Part shown: piece after piece, positions 35,256 to 45,487 of the stretch | How positions within the stretch are numbered: position 1 is the stretch's first letter | Layout: every line of letters begins with the position of its first letter | Assembly (NCBI RefSeq): GCF_009647605.1 | Contig: NZ_WJIF01000006.1 | Span: 1-64,000, forward strand | From: Agromyces agglutinans | GTDB taxonomy: Bacteria > Actinomycetota > Actinomycetes > Actinomycetales > Microbacteriaceae | Reading direction: 5' to 3' | DNA: 64,000 nt | The notes under the pieces: model-generated | Told to the model about the DNA's origin: nothing | Databases searched by the model: none | The model's input: the letters and a program-made list of their open reading frames with translations, nothing else | Program-made: the position numbers and the translations under genes

Positions 35256-35489
35256 ATGCCCGCCTGGGAGTACATCACCACCCCGCTGCTGATCCACAAC
35301 ACCGCAGCGATCCTGAACAACTGGGGGTCCGAGGGCTGGGAGCTCGTGCAGATCGTGCAGGGCCCCGAGGGCGGGCTCGTGGCCTACCTCAAGCGGCCGG
35401 TCGGCGATGAGTCGTCGACGGCCGCCGCCGCAGGCGCTGCCGCCGCGGCCCAGGCGTCGAAGCAGTTCGAGGGCGAGGGGCACGCCTGA
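35256..35489 (+). CDS. Small conserved protein (DUF4177-like)
   Basis: A 77-residue protein. The first 48 residues (WEYITTPLLIHNTAAILNNW, then GSEGWELVQIV) look like the DUF4177 fold; the rest is Ala-rich. It overlaps the RidA start by one base (TGATG), so the two are coupled. In other actinobacteria a protein of this type precedes ridA. Function unknown. Confidence 0.75.
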   Translation: MPAWEYITTPLLIHNTAAILNNWGSEGWELVQIVQGPEGGLVAYLKRPVGDESSTAAAAGAAAAAQASKQFEGEGHA

Positions 35490-35959
35490 TGGCGGGCTTC
35501 GAGGCGCGCCTCGCCGAGCTGGGCATCGAACTGCCCGACGTCGCGCCGCCCGTCGCCGCGTACGTGCCGACGGTCGCGACCGGCTCGCTCGTCTACACGT
35601 CGGGCCAGTTGCCCTTCGTCGCGGGCGCGCTGCCCGCCACCGGCAAGGTCGGCGACGGGCACGGGCTCGTGCCCGCCGACGACGCGAAGGCCTACGCCCG
35701 CACGGCCGTGCTCAATGCACTCGCCGCGGTCAGGGCCGAGATCGGGTCGCTCGACCGGGTCACCCGCATCGTGAAGCTCGTCGGATTCGTGGCATCCGAT
35801 GCCGCGTTCACCGGCCAGCCGGGCGTCATCAACGGTGCGTCGGAGCTGCTCGGCGAGATCTTCGGCGACGCCGGGCGCCACGCCCGCTCCGCCGTCGGCG
35901 TCGCGGTGCTGCCGCTCGACTCGCCCGTCGAGCTGGAGCTGGTGGTCGAGTTCGCGTAG
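35489..35959 (+). CDS. RidA family protein
   Basis: A 156-residue protein of the YjgF/YER057c/UK114 family, whose trimeric members deaminate reactive enamines/imines. VYTSGQLPF, then NALAAVRAEIGSLDRV and the C-terminal LPLDSPVELELVVEFA are typical. The position of the substrate-binding Arg of true RidA is taken by a Gly/Ser-rich stretch (NGASELLGEIFG), so it may be one of the diverged subgroups. It is convergent with acs across a strong bidirectional hairpin. Confidence 0.85.
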   Translation: MAGFEARLAELGIELPDVAPPVAAYVPTVATGSLVYTSGQLPFVAGALPATGKVGDGHGLVPADDAKAYARTAVLNALAAVRAEIGSLDRVTRIVKLVGFVASDAAFTGQPGVINGASELLGEIFGDAGRHARSAVGVAVLPLDSPVELELVVEFA

Positions 35960-35974
35960 CCCCGGTAGCGAAAA

Positions 35975-36012
35975 CGGATGCCGCGGCGGGAGGCTTCCCG
36001 CCGCGGCATCCG
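35975..36012. terminator. Bidirectional terminator with GGATGCC stem
   Basis: A 17-bp perfect stem (35975-35991 with 35996-36012) with loop GGCT lies between convergent ridA and acs. Four A residues precede it, which give a U-tract when read from the acs side. The stem contains the genome-typical GGATGCCG word. Confidence 0.88.
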
Positions 36013-36031
36013 TGTCTCTGAACGCGTGCTG

Positions 36032-37987
<1,956 letters not shown>

Positions 37988-38045
37988 GGTTCTCCGGTCG
38001 CTCCTTCGCGAATCATTGATCGGTGGGTTCGCCTGCCCCGCTAGC

Positions 38046-38051
38046 ACTGTA
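38046..38051 (-). promoter_or_regulatory. Possible -10 element of acs
   Basis: TACAGT on the minus strand lies about 58 bases before the ATG at 37987, leaving a short leader with a GGAG ribosome site. Confidence 0.4.
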
Positions 38052-38187
38052 GCGCCGGATCGCCGCAGCGCCGATTCGGGCGTGAATCGGCGGGTGCGAG
38101 GCCGCGCGGGAGAGCGCTCTCGATCAGTGATTCTGTGCCTTTTCGCCGAGAAAACTGTGTGTCCGCACAAATGAGGACAAAAAGTAC

Positions 38188-38215
38188 TTGCGCATGCATT
38201 CGGAACCCGTACACT
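38188..38215 (+). promoter_or_regulatory. Promoter of the 6C small RNA
   Basis: TTGCGC (38188-38193), 16 bases, then TACACT (38210-38215). Transcription would start near 38222, directly before the 6C RNA. Confidence 0.65.
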
Positions 38216-38221
38216 GATTAC

Positions 38222-38328
38222 CGCCCGGACATCGTTTCGAGGCCTGCAGCGCGATGTGATTCCCCCCAATCCCCGCGCTGCCGAGGCGGCACCTGTTCCC
38301 CCCAATGGGTGCCGCCCCCTTCATTTAA
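38222..38328 (+). ncRNA. 6C small RNA
   Basis: Two hairpins each present exactly six cytosines in the loop. Hairpin 1: GCAGCGCG (38246-38253) with CGCGCTGC (38274-38281), and inside it GATT-CCCCCC-AATC (38258-38271). Hairpin 2: GGCGGCACC (38285-38293) with GGTGCCGCC (38308-38316), closing on a TT-CCCCCC-AA loop; the following CCCTTCATTT can act as a terminator tail. This is the defining structure of the actinobacterial 6C RNA (B11 in mycobacteria, scr3559 in Streptomyces). A good promoter lies just upstream. Its place between acs and the tad genes matches, as I recall, those genomes. C-rich loops are thought to pair with G-rich ribosome sites of target mRNAs. Confidence 0.88.
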
Positions 38329-38367
38329 TGCCGGTATCGCGCTCGCGCACAGGCCGGCCGAATGAAA

Positions 38368-38403
38368 CGAGTCCTCCTCCACAATGGCGTGGGGGAGGCT
38401 CTT
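38368..38403 (+). terminator. Hairpin with T-rich tail upstream of tadA
   Basis: GAGTCCTCCTCCAC pairs imperfectly with GTGGGGGAGGCTC, followed by TTT. It may stop read-through from the 6C RNA before the tad genes. Confidence 0.5.
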
Positions 38404-38449
38404 TCCGTTCGAGGCGGCGGTCGCGTGTCGGCGACCTCGATGCCGATCC

Positions 38450-38455
38450 TACGCT
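38450..38455 (+). promoter_or_regulatory. -10 element of a probable leaderless promoter (tad operon)
   Basis: TACGCT ends 7 bases before the ATG at 38463, with no ribosome site between. Confidence 0.5.
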
Positions 38456-38462
38456 CGCGGGC

Positions 38463-39590
38463 ATGTCGATTCCGTTCGTCGCCACGCCGTCCTGGGAACA
38501 GCCCGGTGATCCGCACGCTTCCCGACCCGGTCGGGTGGATGCCACGGCGGTCGCCCCTGCGGTTCGGCCGGCCGTCGGCGTGGTCGGGCCCGTCGTCGAG
38601 CCGGCTCGATCCGTCGCCGCAGCCGCCGCGATGCTTCCGGTCGTCGCCGGCGCCGGCGGCGAGGCCGACGGCCTCGAGATGCTCGGGCCGCTCGCCGCGT
38701 TCGCGGCCGACGGGCCGGTCACCGACCTCTTCGTCAACGGGGAGCGCGGGCTCTGGATCGATCGCGGCGCCGGTCCCGAGCACGAGCCGGCGTGGTCGGC
38801 GAGCGAGGCCGAGGTACGGGCGCTCGCCGTCAAACTGATCGCGAAGGGCGGCCGGCACATCGACGAGGCGACGCCCGCGGTCGACGTGCGCGTGGGGGCG
38901 GGCATCCGCGTCCATGCCGTGCTCCCGCCGGTGTCCGCCGTCGGCACGCTGCTCTCGGTCCGCGTTCCGCGACCCGGCGGCTTCTCGCTCGCCGCGCTCG
39001 CGCGGGCCGGCATGCTCGCGCCCGACGAGGAGCGGATGCTGCGCGACGCGGTCGCCGCGCGCAAGAACCTCCTCGTCACCGGCGCCGGCGGCACGGGCAA
39101 GACCACGCTGCTCGCCGCCCTCCTCTCCGAGGCGCCCGCGCGTGAGCGCCTCGTGGTGATCGAGGATGTCGCCGAGTTACAGATCTGCCATCCGCACGCG
39201 GTGGTGCTCGAGGCGCGGCAGGCGAACCTCGAGGGGTCCGGGCGGATCGGCCTCGACGCCCTGCTCCGCGAGGCGTTGCGCATGCGACCCGACCGCCTCA
39301 TCGTTGGGGAGTGCCGGGGCGCCGAGTTGCGCGAGCTGCTCGCCGCCTTGAACACCGGCCACGACGGCGGTGCGGGCACGCTGCACGCCAATTCCGTGTC
39401 CGATGTGCCCGCCCGGCTCGAGGCGCTCGGCTCGCTCGCGGGCATGTCGCCCGATGCGGTCGCGCGGCAGGCGGTCAGCGCCTTCGACCTGGTCGTGCAC
39501 CTCGAGCGACGGTCGGGCGCTCGCCGGCTCGGCGGCGTCGGGCGGTTCCGGCTCGGCGACGACGGGCGGCTCGCGGTGGAGGCGAGGTGA
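38463..39590 (+). CDS. tadA: Tad secretion ATPase (TadA/CpaF)
   Basis: A 375-residue hexameric ATPase that powers Flp pilus assembly. After an Ala/Val/Pro-rich N-terminus come VTDLFVNGERGLWIDRG (N-domain, about 88), the Walker A loop GAGGTGKTT (about 207), the Asp/Glu box VVIEDVAEL, Walker B MRPDRLIVGECRG and the His box GHDGGAGTLHANS. It is shorter than many CpaF proteins. The ATG at 38463 is chosen for the leaderless -10 and because the frame upstream covers the 6C RNA. It overlaps the next gene by GTGA. Confidence 0.92.
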   Translation: MSIPFVATPSWEQPGDPHASRPGRVDATAVAPAVRPAVGVVGPVVEPARSVAAAAAMLPVVAGAGGEADGLEMLGPLAAFAADGPVTDLFVNGERGLWIDRGAGPEHEPAWSASEAEVRALAVKLIAKGGRHIDEATPAVDVRVGAGIRVHAVLPPVSAVGTLLSVRVPRPGGFSLAALARAGMLAPDEERMLRDAVAARKNLLVTGAGGTGKTTLLAALLSEAPARERLVVIEDVAELQICHPHAVVLEARQANLEGSGRIGLDALLREALRMRPDRLIVGECRGAELRELLAALNTGHDGGAGTLHANSVSDVPARLEALGSLAGMSPDAVARQAVSAFDLVVHLERRSGARRLGGVGRFRLGDDGRLAVEAR

Positions 39591-40597
39591 GCGGGCCGCG
39601 CAGGCATCGCACGGTCCGGCGCGGCGTCGGGGGCGGCGTCGAACGGCTCCGCGAGCTTCGCCGTACGCTGCGCCGCGAAGACGACGCATCGGCCGTCGAC
39701 CGGGTCGCGGCCGCGGCGGAGCGGCTGGCGGTGCTCATGACCGCCGGCGTTCCCGCTCCTGCCGCTTGGCGACACCTCGGGGCGGATGATCCCTCCGACG
39801 TCGTACTCGAAGCCGCGGCGACGGCCGCCGGCGACGGCGACCCGGTGGCACCGGCGATCTCGCGGGCGATCGGCGATCAGGGGATCGGAGCGGCCGCGTG
39901 GTCGTCGGTCGCTGCCGCGTGGGCCGTCGCCAGCGACACCGGGGCCCCGATGGCCGGCGCCCTGCGCGACCTCGCGGGTGCGCTCCGCGACGACGCGCAG
40001 CTGCGCCGCGAGGTGCGGGCCGTGCTCGCGGGACCGCGTGCGAGCGCCCGGCTGGTCACCGCACTGCCGGGCATCGCCGTCGCCTTCGGCATCGTTCTCG
40101 GCTTCGACACGATGCGCGTGCTCGTCGGGGGCCCGATCGGCTGGGCGCTGCTCGCCGGGGGTTCGGCGCTGCTGTGGGCAGGAGCGCGATGGAATCGGGC
40201 GCTCGCTGCCCGCGCGGCACCGCCCGGCTCGGCGCCAGGACTCGAACTCGACCTCCTCGCCATCGCGATGTCGAGCGGCGCCTCGCTCGAGGCCGCTCGT
40301 GCCGCCACCGGGCGTGCGATGCGCGCCCACCTCCCGGCCGCGCCCCGGGCGTCCGCCGACATCGCCTCGACCATCCGGCTCGCGACCGAAGCCGGTGCGC
40401 CGGTGGCCGACCTCCTCCGCGCCGAGGCGTACCGCCGCCGCCGCACGGCTCGGACCGACGGCGCCATGCGCGCGGCATCCCTCGGCGTGCGCCTCATGCT
40501 GCCGCTGGGCGCGTGCATCCTGCCCGCCTTCGTGCTGCTGGGCGTCGCGCCCCTCATGATCTCGGTCGTCACCGGCACCCTCGGCGGTGCCGCGTGA
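39587..40597 (+). CDS. Type II secretion F-family pilus protein (TadB/TadC-like)
   Basis: A 336-residue inner-membrane platform protein. Two similar cytoplasmic helical units occur: AAERLAVLMTAGVPAPAAWRHL (about 45) and LDLLAIAMSSGASLEAARAATG (about 225), each followed by membrane helices. Tad systems usually split these units over TadB and TadC, so this looks like a single protein doing both jobs, closer to GspF in plan. It overlaps tadA by four bases. Confidence 0.8.
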   Translation: MSGPRRHRTVRRGVGGGVERLRELRRTLRREDDASAVDRVAAAAERLAVLMTAGVPAPAAWRHLGADDPSDVVLEAAATAAGDGDPVAPAISRAIGDQGIGAAAWSSVAAAWAVASDTGAPMAGALRDLAGALRDDAQLRREVRAVLAGPRASARLVTALPGIAVAFGIVLGFDTMRVLVGGPIGWALLAGGSALLWAGARWNRALAARAAPPGSAPGLELDLLAIAMSSGASLEAARAATGRAMRAHLPAAPRASADIASTIRLATEAGAPVADLLRAEAYRRRRTARTDGAMRAASLGVRLMLPLGACILPAFVLLGVAPLMISVVTGTLGGAA

Positions 40598-40658
40598 TCG
40601 CCGACCCCGCTCGTGCCGCCATCCGGCCGACCCTCGGCCTCCGACGAAAGGAATCACC

Positions 40659-40895
40659 ATGTCCGACCTCATCGAATCCACCCGCACCGCGAGTCGACGC
40701 GGCCAGCGCGCGCGATCCGCGGCCAGGCGCGCGCTGCGACGACTCGCGGGCGAGCGCGGCGCGGCGACCGCCGAATACGCCGTGGCGACGATGGCGGCAG
40801 TCGGCTTCGCCGGAATGCTCGTCATCATCCTGCGCGGCGACGAGGTGCGCACCATCCTCACCGACCTCGTGCGGAATGCCCTCACGGTGGGGTGA
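40659..40895 (+). CDS. Flp-type pilin-like protein (DUF4244)
   Basis: A 78-residue protein. A basic N-terminus of about 32 residues ends in a prepilin-like site, ERG-AATAEYAVATM, with the Glu five residues into the hydrophobic helix, then a helix of about 20 residues. This is the DUF4244 layout found at actinobacterial tad loci, and it is probably the major pilin. GAAAGGA at 40645-40651 precedes the ATG. No prepilin peptidase gene lies in the window. Confidence 0.82.
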   Translation: MSDLIESTRTASRRGQRARSAARRALRRLAGERGAATAEYAVATMAAVGFAGMLVIILRGDEVRTILTDLVRNALTVG

Positions 40896-41220
40896 CGAGC
40901 GCGGTGGCGCGACCGCGGAGCTCGCGGTCGCGCTGCCCGCCGTCGTGCTCGTGCTCGCGCTGTGCCTCGGCGCGGTCCAGGTGATCGGTCGTCAGGTCCG
41001 GCTCACGGATGCCGCGGCCGACGCCGCCCGGTCGCTGGGTCGCGGCGACGGGGCCGGCGACGCGCGCGCGATCGCCGAGCGGGTCGCCGGCGGACCCGTC
41101 GACCTCGGCACGTCGGAGGAGCCGCCGCTCGTGTGCGCGACGCTGACGGCGAGGGCGGGCGGCCTGCTCGACGCCATCGTGCTGCGGGCCGATTCGTGCG
41201 CCGTCGCCGGCGGCGGATGA
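40876..41220 (+). CDS. TadE-like minor pilin
   Basis: A 114-residue protein. DERGGATAELAVALPAVVLVLALCLGAVQ gives a prepilin-like Gly-(x)4-Glu site and a single helix; ADAARSLGRG and two Cys residues follow. The ATG at 40876 lies 20 bases inside the pilin gene and is the only start that leaves a normal short leader. It is typical of the second TadE-family gene of these loci. Confidence 0.8.
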   Translation: MPSRWGDERGGATAELAVALPAVVLVLALCLGAVQVIGRQVRLTDAAADAARSLGRGDGAGDARAIAERVAGGPVDLGTSEEPPLVCATLTARAGGLLDAIVLRADSCAVAGGG

Positions 41221-41591
41221 TGCGCGCAGGACTCGACGACGAACGCGGGGCCGGTTCGGTGCTCGCCCTCGCGATCGTGGGCGGCGTGGTCGCGCTCACG
41301 GTCGGGCTGGTGCCGGTCCTCGCCGTCCACGTGCACTCGCAGCGCGCCGCGAACGCGGCCGACGCCGCGGCCCTCGCGGCCGCCGATGCGATCTCGGGCG
41401 CCGTCGCGGGCGAGCCGTGCGCGCTCGCCGACCAGGTCGCCCGGCGCAACGGAGCGCGACTCGCATCGTGCGAGGAGGCCGAGGGCGGCGTGGCATCCGT
41501 CTCCGTGGCCGTCGGCGTGCTGGGGCTCGAGGTGTCGGCGCGAGCGCGTGCCGGGCCGCCGCCCGAGCTCAGTCGAAGAGGGTCTCGATGA
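41217..41591 (+). CDS. TadE-like protein of the Rv3654c type
   Basis: A 124-residue protein. DERGAGSVLALAIVGGVVALTVGLVPV is a Flp/TadE-like helix; SQRAANAADAAALAAADA is the hallmark of the TadE-like family encoded next to pilus genes in actinobacteria. Two in-frame ATGs (41217, 41220) overlap the previous stop. Its 3' end overlaps the convergent small gene by 23 bases. It is the last tad gene. Confidence 0.8.
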   Translation: MMRAGLDDERGAGSVLALAIVGGVVALTVGLVPVLAVHVHSQRAANAADAAALAAADAISGAVAGEPCALADQVARRNGARLASCEEAEGGVASVSVAVGVLGLEVSARARAGPPPELSRRGSR

Positions 41592-41805
41592 ACCGGTACT
41601 CGACGGCCGTGGGCCGGGAATCGTCCTCTGCCGAGAACTCGAGGCCACCGCCTCGCGAGTAGACGTATCGCTTGCCGGAATCGCCCGGGAGTTCGAGCCG
41701 GGCTCTCGGGTCGCCGGAGTCGGCGAAGGCGGTCGCGACGGTCTTGCCCTCGAGGGGGCCGTCGATCAGCTTGGCGGTGTACGAACCCGCGGTTGACGTG
41801 TCCAT
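41569..41805 (-). CDS. Small conserved hypothetical protein
   Basis: A 78-residue soluble protein (MDTSTAGSYTAKLIDGPLEG start) predicted to be mostly beta, with YVYSRGGGLEF and VEYRFIETLFD near the end. It sits between the tad genes and topA, facing the tad genes. I do not recognise the family. The ATG at 41805 gives the most compact product; a longer frame would enter the topA leader. Confidence 0.6.
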   Translation of the reverse strand: MDTSTAGSYTAKLIDGPLEGKTVATAFADSGDPRARLELPGDSGKRYVYSRGGGLEFSAEDDSRPTAVEYRFIETLFD

Positions 41806-41998
41806 GTCGCCATTGTCCTCCGCGGGCGGGGCGCCGCAAGGGGTTGTCCGGCGGGTCGTCACGGGCCGTCGAGAGGTGCACTCCCGGCTGCAATGTGTAT
41901 GGTGTGCCTGAACGGCGGGTCTTCGCCGATCAACGGCACACCGCTCGGGGGCGCGGCAATCAGTGCGTTCTCGCTTTCGAATGGAATCAGAGGAGTCT

Positions 41999-44830
41999 GT
42001 GTCAGGCGCGAAGAAATTGGTCATCGTCGAGTCGCCGACCAAGATGAAGTCCATCGCCCAATACCTGGGCGACGGATACCAGGTGCTGTCATCGGTCGGC
42101 CACATCCGCGACCTGATCGAGCCGAAGAACCTCCCCGCCGAGCTCAAGAAGGGCTCCCTCGGCAAGTTCTCCGTCGACGTCGACAACGGCTTCGAGCCGT
42201 ACTACGTCGTCTCGGACTCCAAGAAGAAGACGGTCGCCGAGCTCAAGCGGGCTCTGAAGGACGCGGACGAACTCCTGCTCGCCACCGATGAGGACCGCGA
42301 GGGCGAGGCCATCGCGTGGCACCTGCTGCAGGAGCTGAAGCCGAAGGTCCCGGTGCGCCGAATGGTGTTCCACGAGATCACGAAGGACGCGATCCTCGCG
42401 GCGAAGGACCAGACTCGCGACCTCGACACGTCGCTCGTCGACGCACAGGAGACCCGTCGCATCCTCGACCGCCTCTACGGCTACGAGGTCTCGCCCGTGC
42501 TCTGGCGCAAGGTGGGGCCCGGCCTCTCGGCGGGCCGCGTGCAGTCGGCAGCGACCCGGCTCGTGGTCGACCGCGAGCGCGAGCGGCTCGCGTTCGTCGC
42601 GGCATCCTATTGGGACCTCATCGCGCGGTTCTCGGGCGCGGGCTCGTCGTTCGAGGCGCGATTGGTGCGCCTCGCCGGCTCCCGCGTCGCCACCGGTCGC
42701 GACTTCGACGACTCCGGAAAGCTGACCGGCAAGGCCGTCGTGCTCGACGAGGCGACCGCCTCGGCGCTCGCGTCGGCGCTGCGCGACGACACGGTGGCGC
42801 GGCGCGTCTCGAAGGTGGAGTCCAAGCCGTACTCGCGTCGCCCGGCAGCGCCGTTCACGACCTCGACGCTGCAGCAGGAGGCCGCGCGCAAGCTCCGGCT
42901 CTCGGCGCGCGACACCATGAGGGTCGCGCAGTCGCTCTACGAGAACGGCTACATCACCTATATGCGCACCGACTCGTCGTCGCTGTCGCAGCAGGCGATC
43001 CAGGCTGCGCGCACGCAGGCGACCAAGCTCTACGGCGCCGACTCCGTGCCCGACAAGCCGCGCGTCTACGCGGGCAAGTCGAAGAACGCGCAGGAGGCGC
43101 ATGAGGCCATCCGCCCGTCGGGCGAGGTGTTCCGCACGCCGTCCGAGGTCGAGGGGCAGTTGCGCGGAAGCGAGTTCAAGCTCTACGACCTGATCTGGAA
43201 GCGCACCGTCGCGTCGCAGATGGCCGACGCGAAGGGGCACACCGCGACCGTCACGATCGCCGTCGGCCCGACTGCCGCCGACGCCGCGACCCCCGATGGT
43301 GCGACGGCCCCGGTCGCCGACACGATCGCCGAGTTCACCGCGAGCGGCACTGTCATCACGTTCCGCGGCTTCCTGGCCGCGTACGAGGAGGGCCGCGACG
43401 AGGAGCGCAACGCCGAGGACTCGCCCGGCGAGGCGAAGCTGCCGCCGCTCGAGGAGGGCCAGACCGTCGCACTCGACGAGCTCGACGCCAAGGGCCACGA
43501 GACCTCGCCGCCGCCGCGCTACACCGAGGCGAGCCTCGTCAAGCGGCTCGAAGAGCTCGGCATCGGGCGCCCCTCGACCTTCGCCTCGATCATCTCCACC
43601 ATCCTCGACCGCGGCTACGTGACCCAGCGCGGCCAGGCGCTGGTTCCGAGCTGGACCGCGTTCTCGGTCGTGCGGCTGCTCGAGGAGCATTTCGGCGACC
43701 TCGTCGAGTACGACTTCACCGCCGAGATGGAGGACGACCTCGACCGCATCGCGTCGGGCGAGGCCGACCGGGTCGACTGGCTGAGCGGCTTCTACTTCGG
43801 CGGCGACAAGCACCGGGGGTTGCGCCAGATCGTCGACAACCTCGGCGAGATCGACGCCCGCGAGATCAACTCGGTGCGGATCGCGCCCGACATCACGCTG
43901 CGCATCGGCAAGTACGGTCCCTATCTCGAGACCCCCGATCCGGATGCCGCGGCCGACGCTCCGCCCCGCCGGGTCAACCTACCCGAGGGCCTCGCGCCCG
44001 ACGAGCTGACCGCCGAGAAGGCGCGCGAGCTCATCGACGCGCCAGTGCAGAGCGATCGCGTGCTGGGCCTCAACCCCGAGAACGGCAAGCAGGTCGTCGT
44101 GAAGGACGGCCGGTTCGGTCCTTACGTCACCGAACTCGAGCCCGAGCCCGAGGGGGCGGAGGCATCCGTCGACCCGGCGACCGGCGAGGTGACCGAGTCC
44201 GCAAAGCCGAAGCGCGGCGCGAAGAAGGCCGCCGCGCCGAAGCCGCGCACGGCGTCGCTGTTCAAGTCGATGCAGATCGAGGAGGTGGACCTTCCGACGG
44301 CGCTCAAGCTCCTCGACCTGCCGCGGGTCGTCGGCCTCGACCCCGAGTCGGGCGACGAGATCACCGCGCAGAACGGCCGCTACGGTCCCTACCTGAAGAA
44401 GGGCACCGACACGCGAACGCTGCCGAGCGAGGACGCGATCTTCGAGATCGACCTCGCCGGGGCGCTCGAGCTCTATGCGCAGCCCAAGTACGGCGCACGT
44501 CGCGCGTCGAGCGCCCTCAAGGAGTTCGACGCCGACCCCGTGAGCGGCAAGCCCGTGAAGGTGAAGGACGGCCGGTTCGGGCCGTACGTCACCGACGGCG
44601 TGACCAACGCGACGATCCCGCGCGGCGAGAGCGTCGAGGACCTCTCGTTCGAGCGGGCCGTCGAGCTGCTGCAGATCAAGCGCGACAAGGGGCCGGCGGC
44701 ACCGCGTGCCAAGAAGCCCGCCGCGAAGAAGCCCGCCGCCAAGAAGCCCGCCGCGAAGACGACGGCCGCGAAGACGACGGCCGCGAAGACGACCACCCGG
44801 AAGGCACCGCCGAAGAAGAGCCAGGCGTGA
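41999..44830 (+). CDS. topA: DNA topoisomerase I
   Basis: A 943-residue type IA topoisomerase that relaxes negative supercoils. The Toprim part starts KKLVIVESPTKMKSIAQYLG and has the acidic ATDEDREGEAIAWHL. The catalytic Tyr is residue 321 in YITYMRTDSS. Domains D5-D7 follow with repeated KDGRFGPYVT-type units typical of actinobacteria. The tail is a Lys/Ala repeat (AAKKP and AAKTT units). GTG at 41999 follows GAGGAG and matches the usual family start; an ATG at 41981 lacks a ribosome site. It is coupled to tmk by GTGA. Confidence 0.95.
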   Translation: MSGAKKLVIVESPTKMKSIAQYLGDGYQVLSSVGHIRDLIEPKNLPAELKKGSLGKFSVDVDNGFEPYYVVSDSKKKTVAELKRALKDADELLLATDEDREGEAIAWHLLQELKPKVPVRRMVFHEITKDAILAAKDQTRDLDTSLVDAQETRRILDRLYGYEVSPVLWRKVGPGLSAGRVQSAATRLVVDRERERLAFVAASYWDLIARFSGAGSSFEARLVRLAGSRVATGRDFDDSGKLTGKAVVLDEATASALASALRDDTVARRVSKVESKPYSRRPAAPFTTSTLQQEAARKLRLSARDTMRVAQSLYENGYITYMRTDSSSLSQQAIQAARTQATKLYGADSVPDKPRVYAGKSKNAQEAHEAIRPSGEVFRTPSEVEGQLRGSEFKLYDLIWKRTVASQMADAKGHTATVTIAVGPTAADAATPDGATAPVADTIAEFTASGTVITFRGFLAAYEEGRDEERNAEDSPGEAKLPPLEEGQTVALDELDAKGHETSPPPRYTEASLVKRLEELGIGRPSTFASIISTILDRGYVTQRGQALVPSWTAFSVVRLLEEHFGDLVEYDFTAEMEDDLDRIASGEADRVDWLSGFYFGGDKHRGLRQIVDNLGEIDAREINSVRIAPDITLRIGKYGPYLETPDPDAAADAPPRRVNLPEGLAPDELTAEKARELIDAPVQSDRVLGLNPENGKQVVVKDGRFGPYVTELEPEPEGAEASVDPATGEVTESAKPKRGAKKAAAPKPRTASLFKSMQIEEVDLPTALKLLDLPRVVGLDPESGDEITAQNGRYGPYLKKGTDTRTLPSEDAIFEIDLAGALELYAQPKYGARRASSALKEFDADPVSGKPVKVKDGRFGPYVTDGVTNATIPRGESVEDLSFERAVELLQIKRDKGPAAPRAKKPAAKKPAAKKPAAKTTAAKTTAAKTTTRKAPPKKSQA

Positions 44831-45447
44831 GCCGCGGCCGCTTCATCACCCTCGAGGGCGGCGACGGCTCCGGCAAGTCGACGCAGGCGGCGCTGCTGGA
44901 GCAGTGGCTGACCGCCGAGGGTCGCACCGTCGTGCGCACACGCGAGCCGGGCGGCACCGAGGTGGGGGTCGAGATCCGCGAGCTGGTGCTGCACCACCGC
45001 GGCGACATCGACCCCCGCGCCGAGGCGCTGCTCTACGCGGCCGATCGCGCGCACCACGTGGCCACCCTCGTGAGGCCGGCGCTCGCGCGCGGCGAGGTCG
45101 TCGTGCAGGACCGCTACCTCGACTCGTCGGTCGCCTACCAGGGTGCAGGCCGCGTCCTCGATCCGGCCGAGGTCCGCTCGCTGTCGGAGTGGGCGACGGG
45201 CGGCCTGCTGCCCGACCTCACGGTGCTGCTCGACCTCGACCCGCACGCCGCCCGGGCGCGGCTCGACGTCGCGCGCACGCGCTACGACCGGCTCGAGGCC
45301 GAGGCATCCGAGTTCCACGATCGCGTGCGCCGGGCGTTCCTCGACCTGGCGGCGGCCGAGCCCGAGCGCTTCCTCGTCGTCGATGCCACGCGCCCCGTCG
45401 AGGAGATCGCCGCGTCGATCCGCGAGCGGGTGCGCGGCCTGCTGTGA
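44827..45447 (+). CDS. tmk: Thymidylate kinase
   Basis: A 206-residue enzyme that converts dTMP to dTDP. The P-loop is EGGDGSGKST (residues 10-19), the DR(Y/H) motif QDRYLDSSVAYQG is near 97 and TREPGGTEVG near 37. It overlaps topA by four bases and is followed by holB, the order seen in many actinobacteria (topA-tmk-holB). Confidence 0.95.
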   Translation: MSRGRFITLEGGDGSGKSTQAALLEQWLTAEGRTVVRTREPGGTEVGVEIRELVLHHRGDIDPRAEALLYAADRAHHVATLVRPALARGEVVVQDRYLDSSVAYQGAGRVLDPAEVRSLSEWATGGLLPDLTVLLDLDPHAARARLDVARTRYDRLEAEASEFHDRVRRAFLDLAAAEPERFLVVDATRPVEEIAASIRERVRGLL

Positions 45448-45475
45448 GGCATCCGGTGGGGTCGGCGGCGCCGGG

Positions 45476-45481
45476 TAGCGT
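45476..45481 (+). promoter_or_regulatory. -10 element of a probable leaderless promoter (holB)
   Basis: TAGCGT ends 6 bases before the GTG at 45488, with no ribosome site between. Confidence 0.45.
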
Positions 45482-45487
45482 GGACGC

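Noticed and set aside
38256-38462. Extended tadA start over the 6C RNA
   Set aside because: The frame crosses two RNA hairpins and a terminator; the leaderless -10 at 38450 supports ATG 38463.
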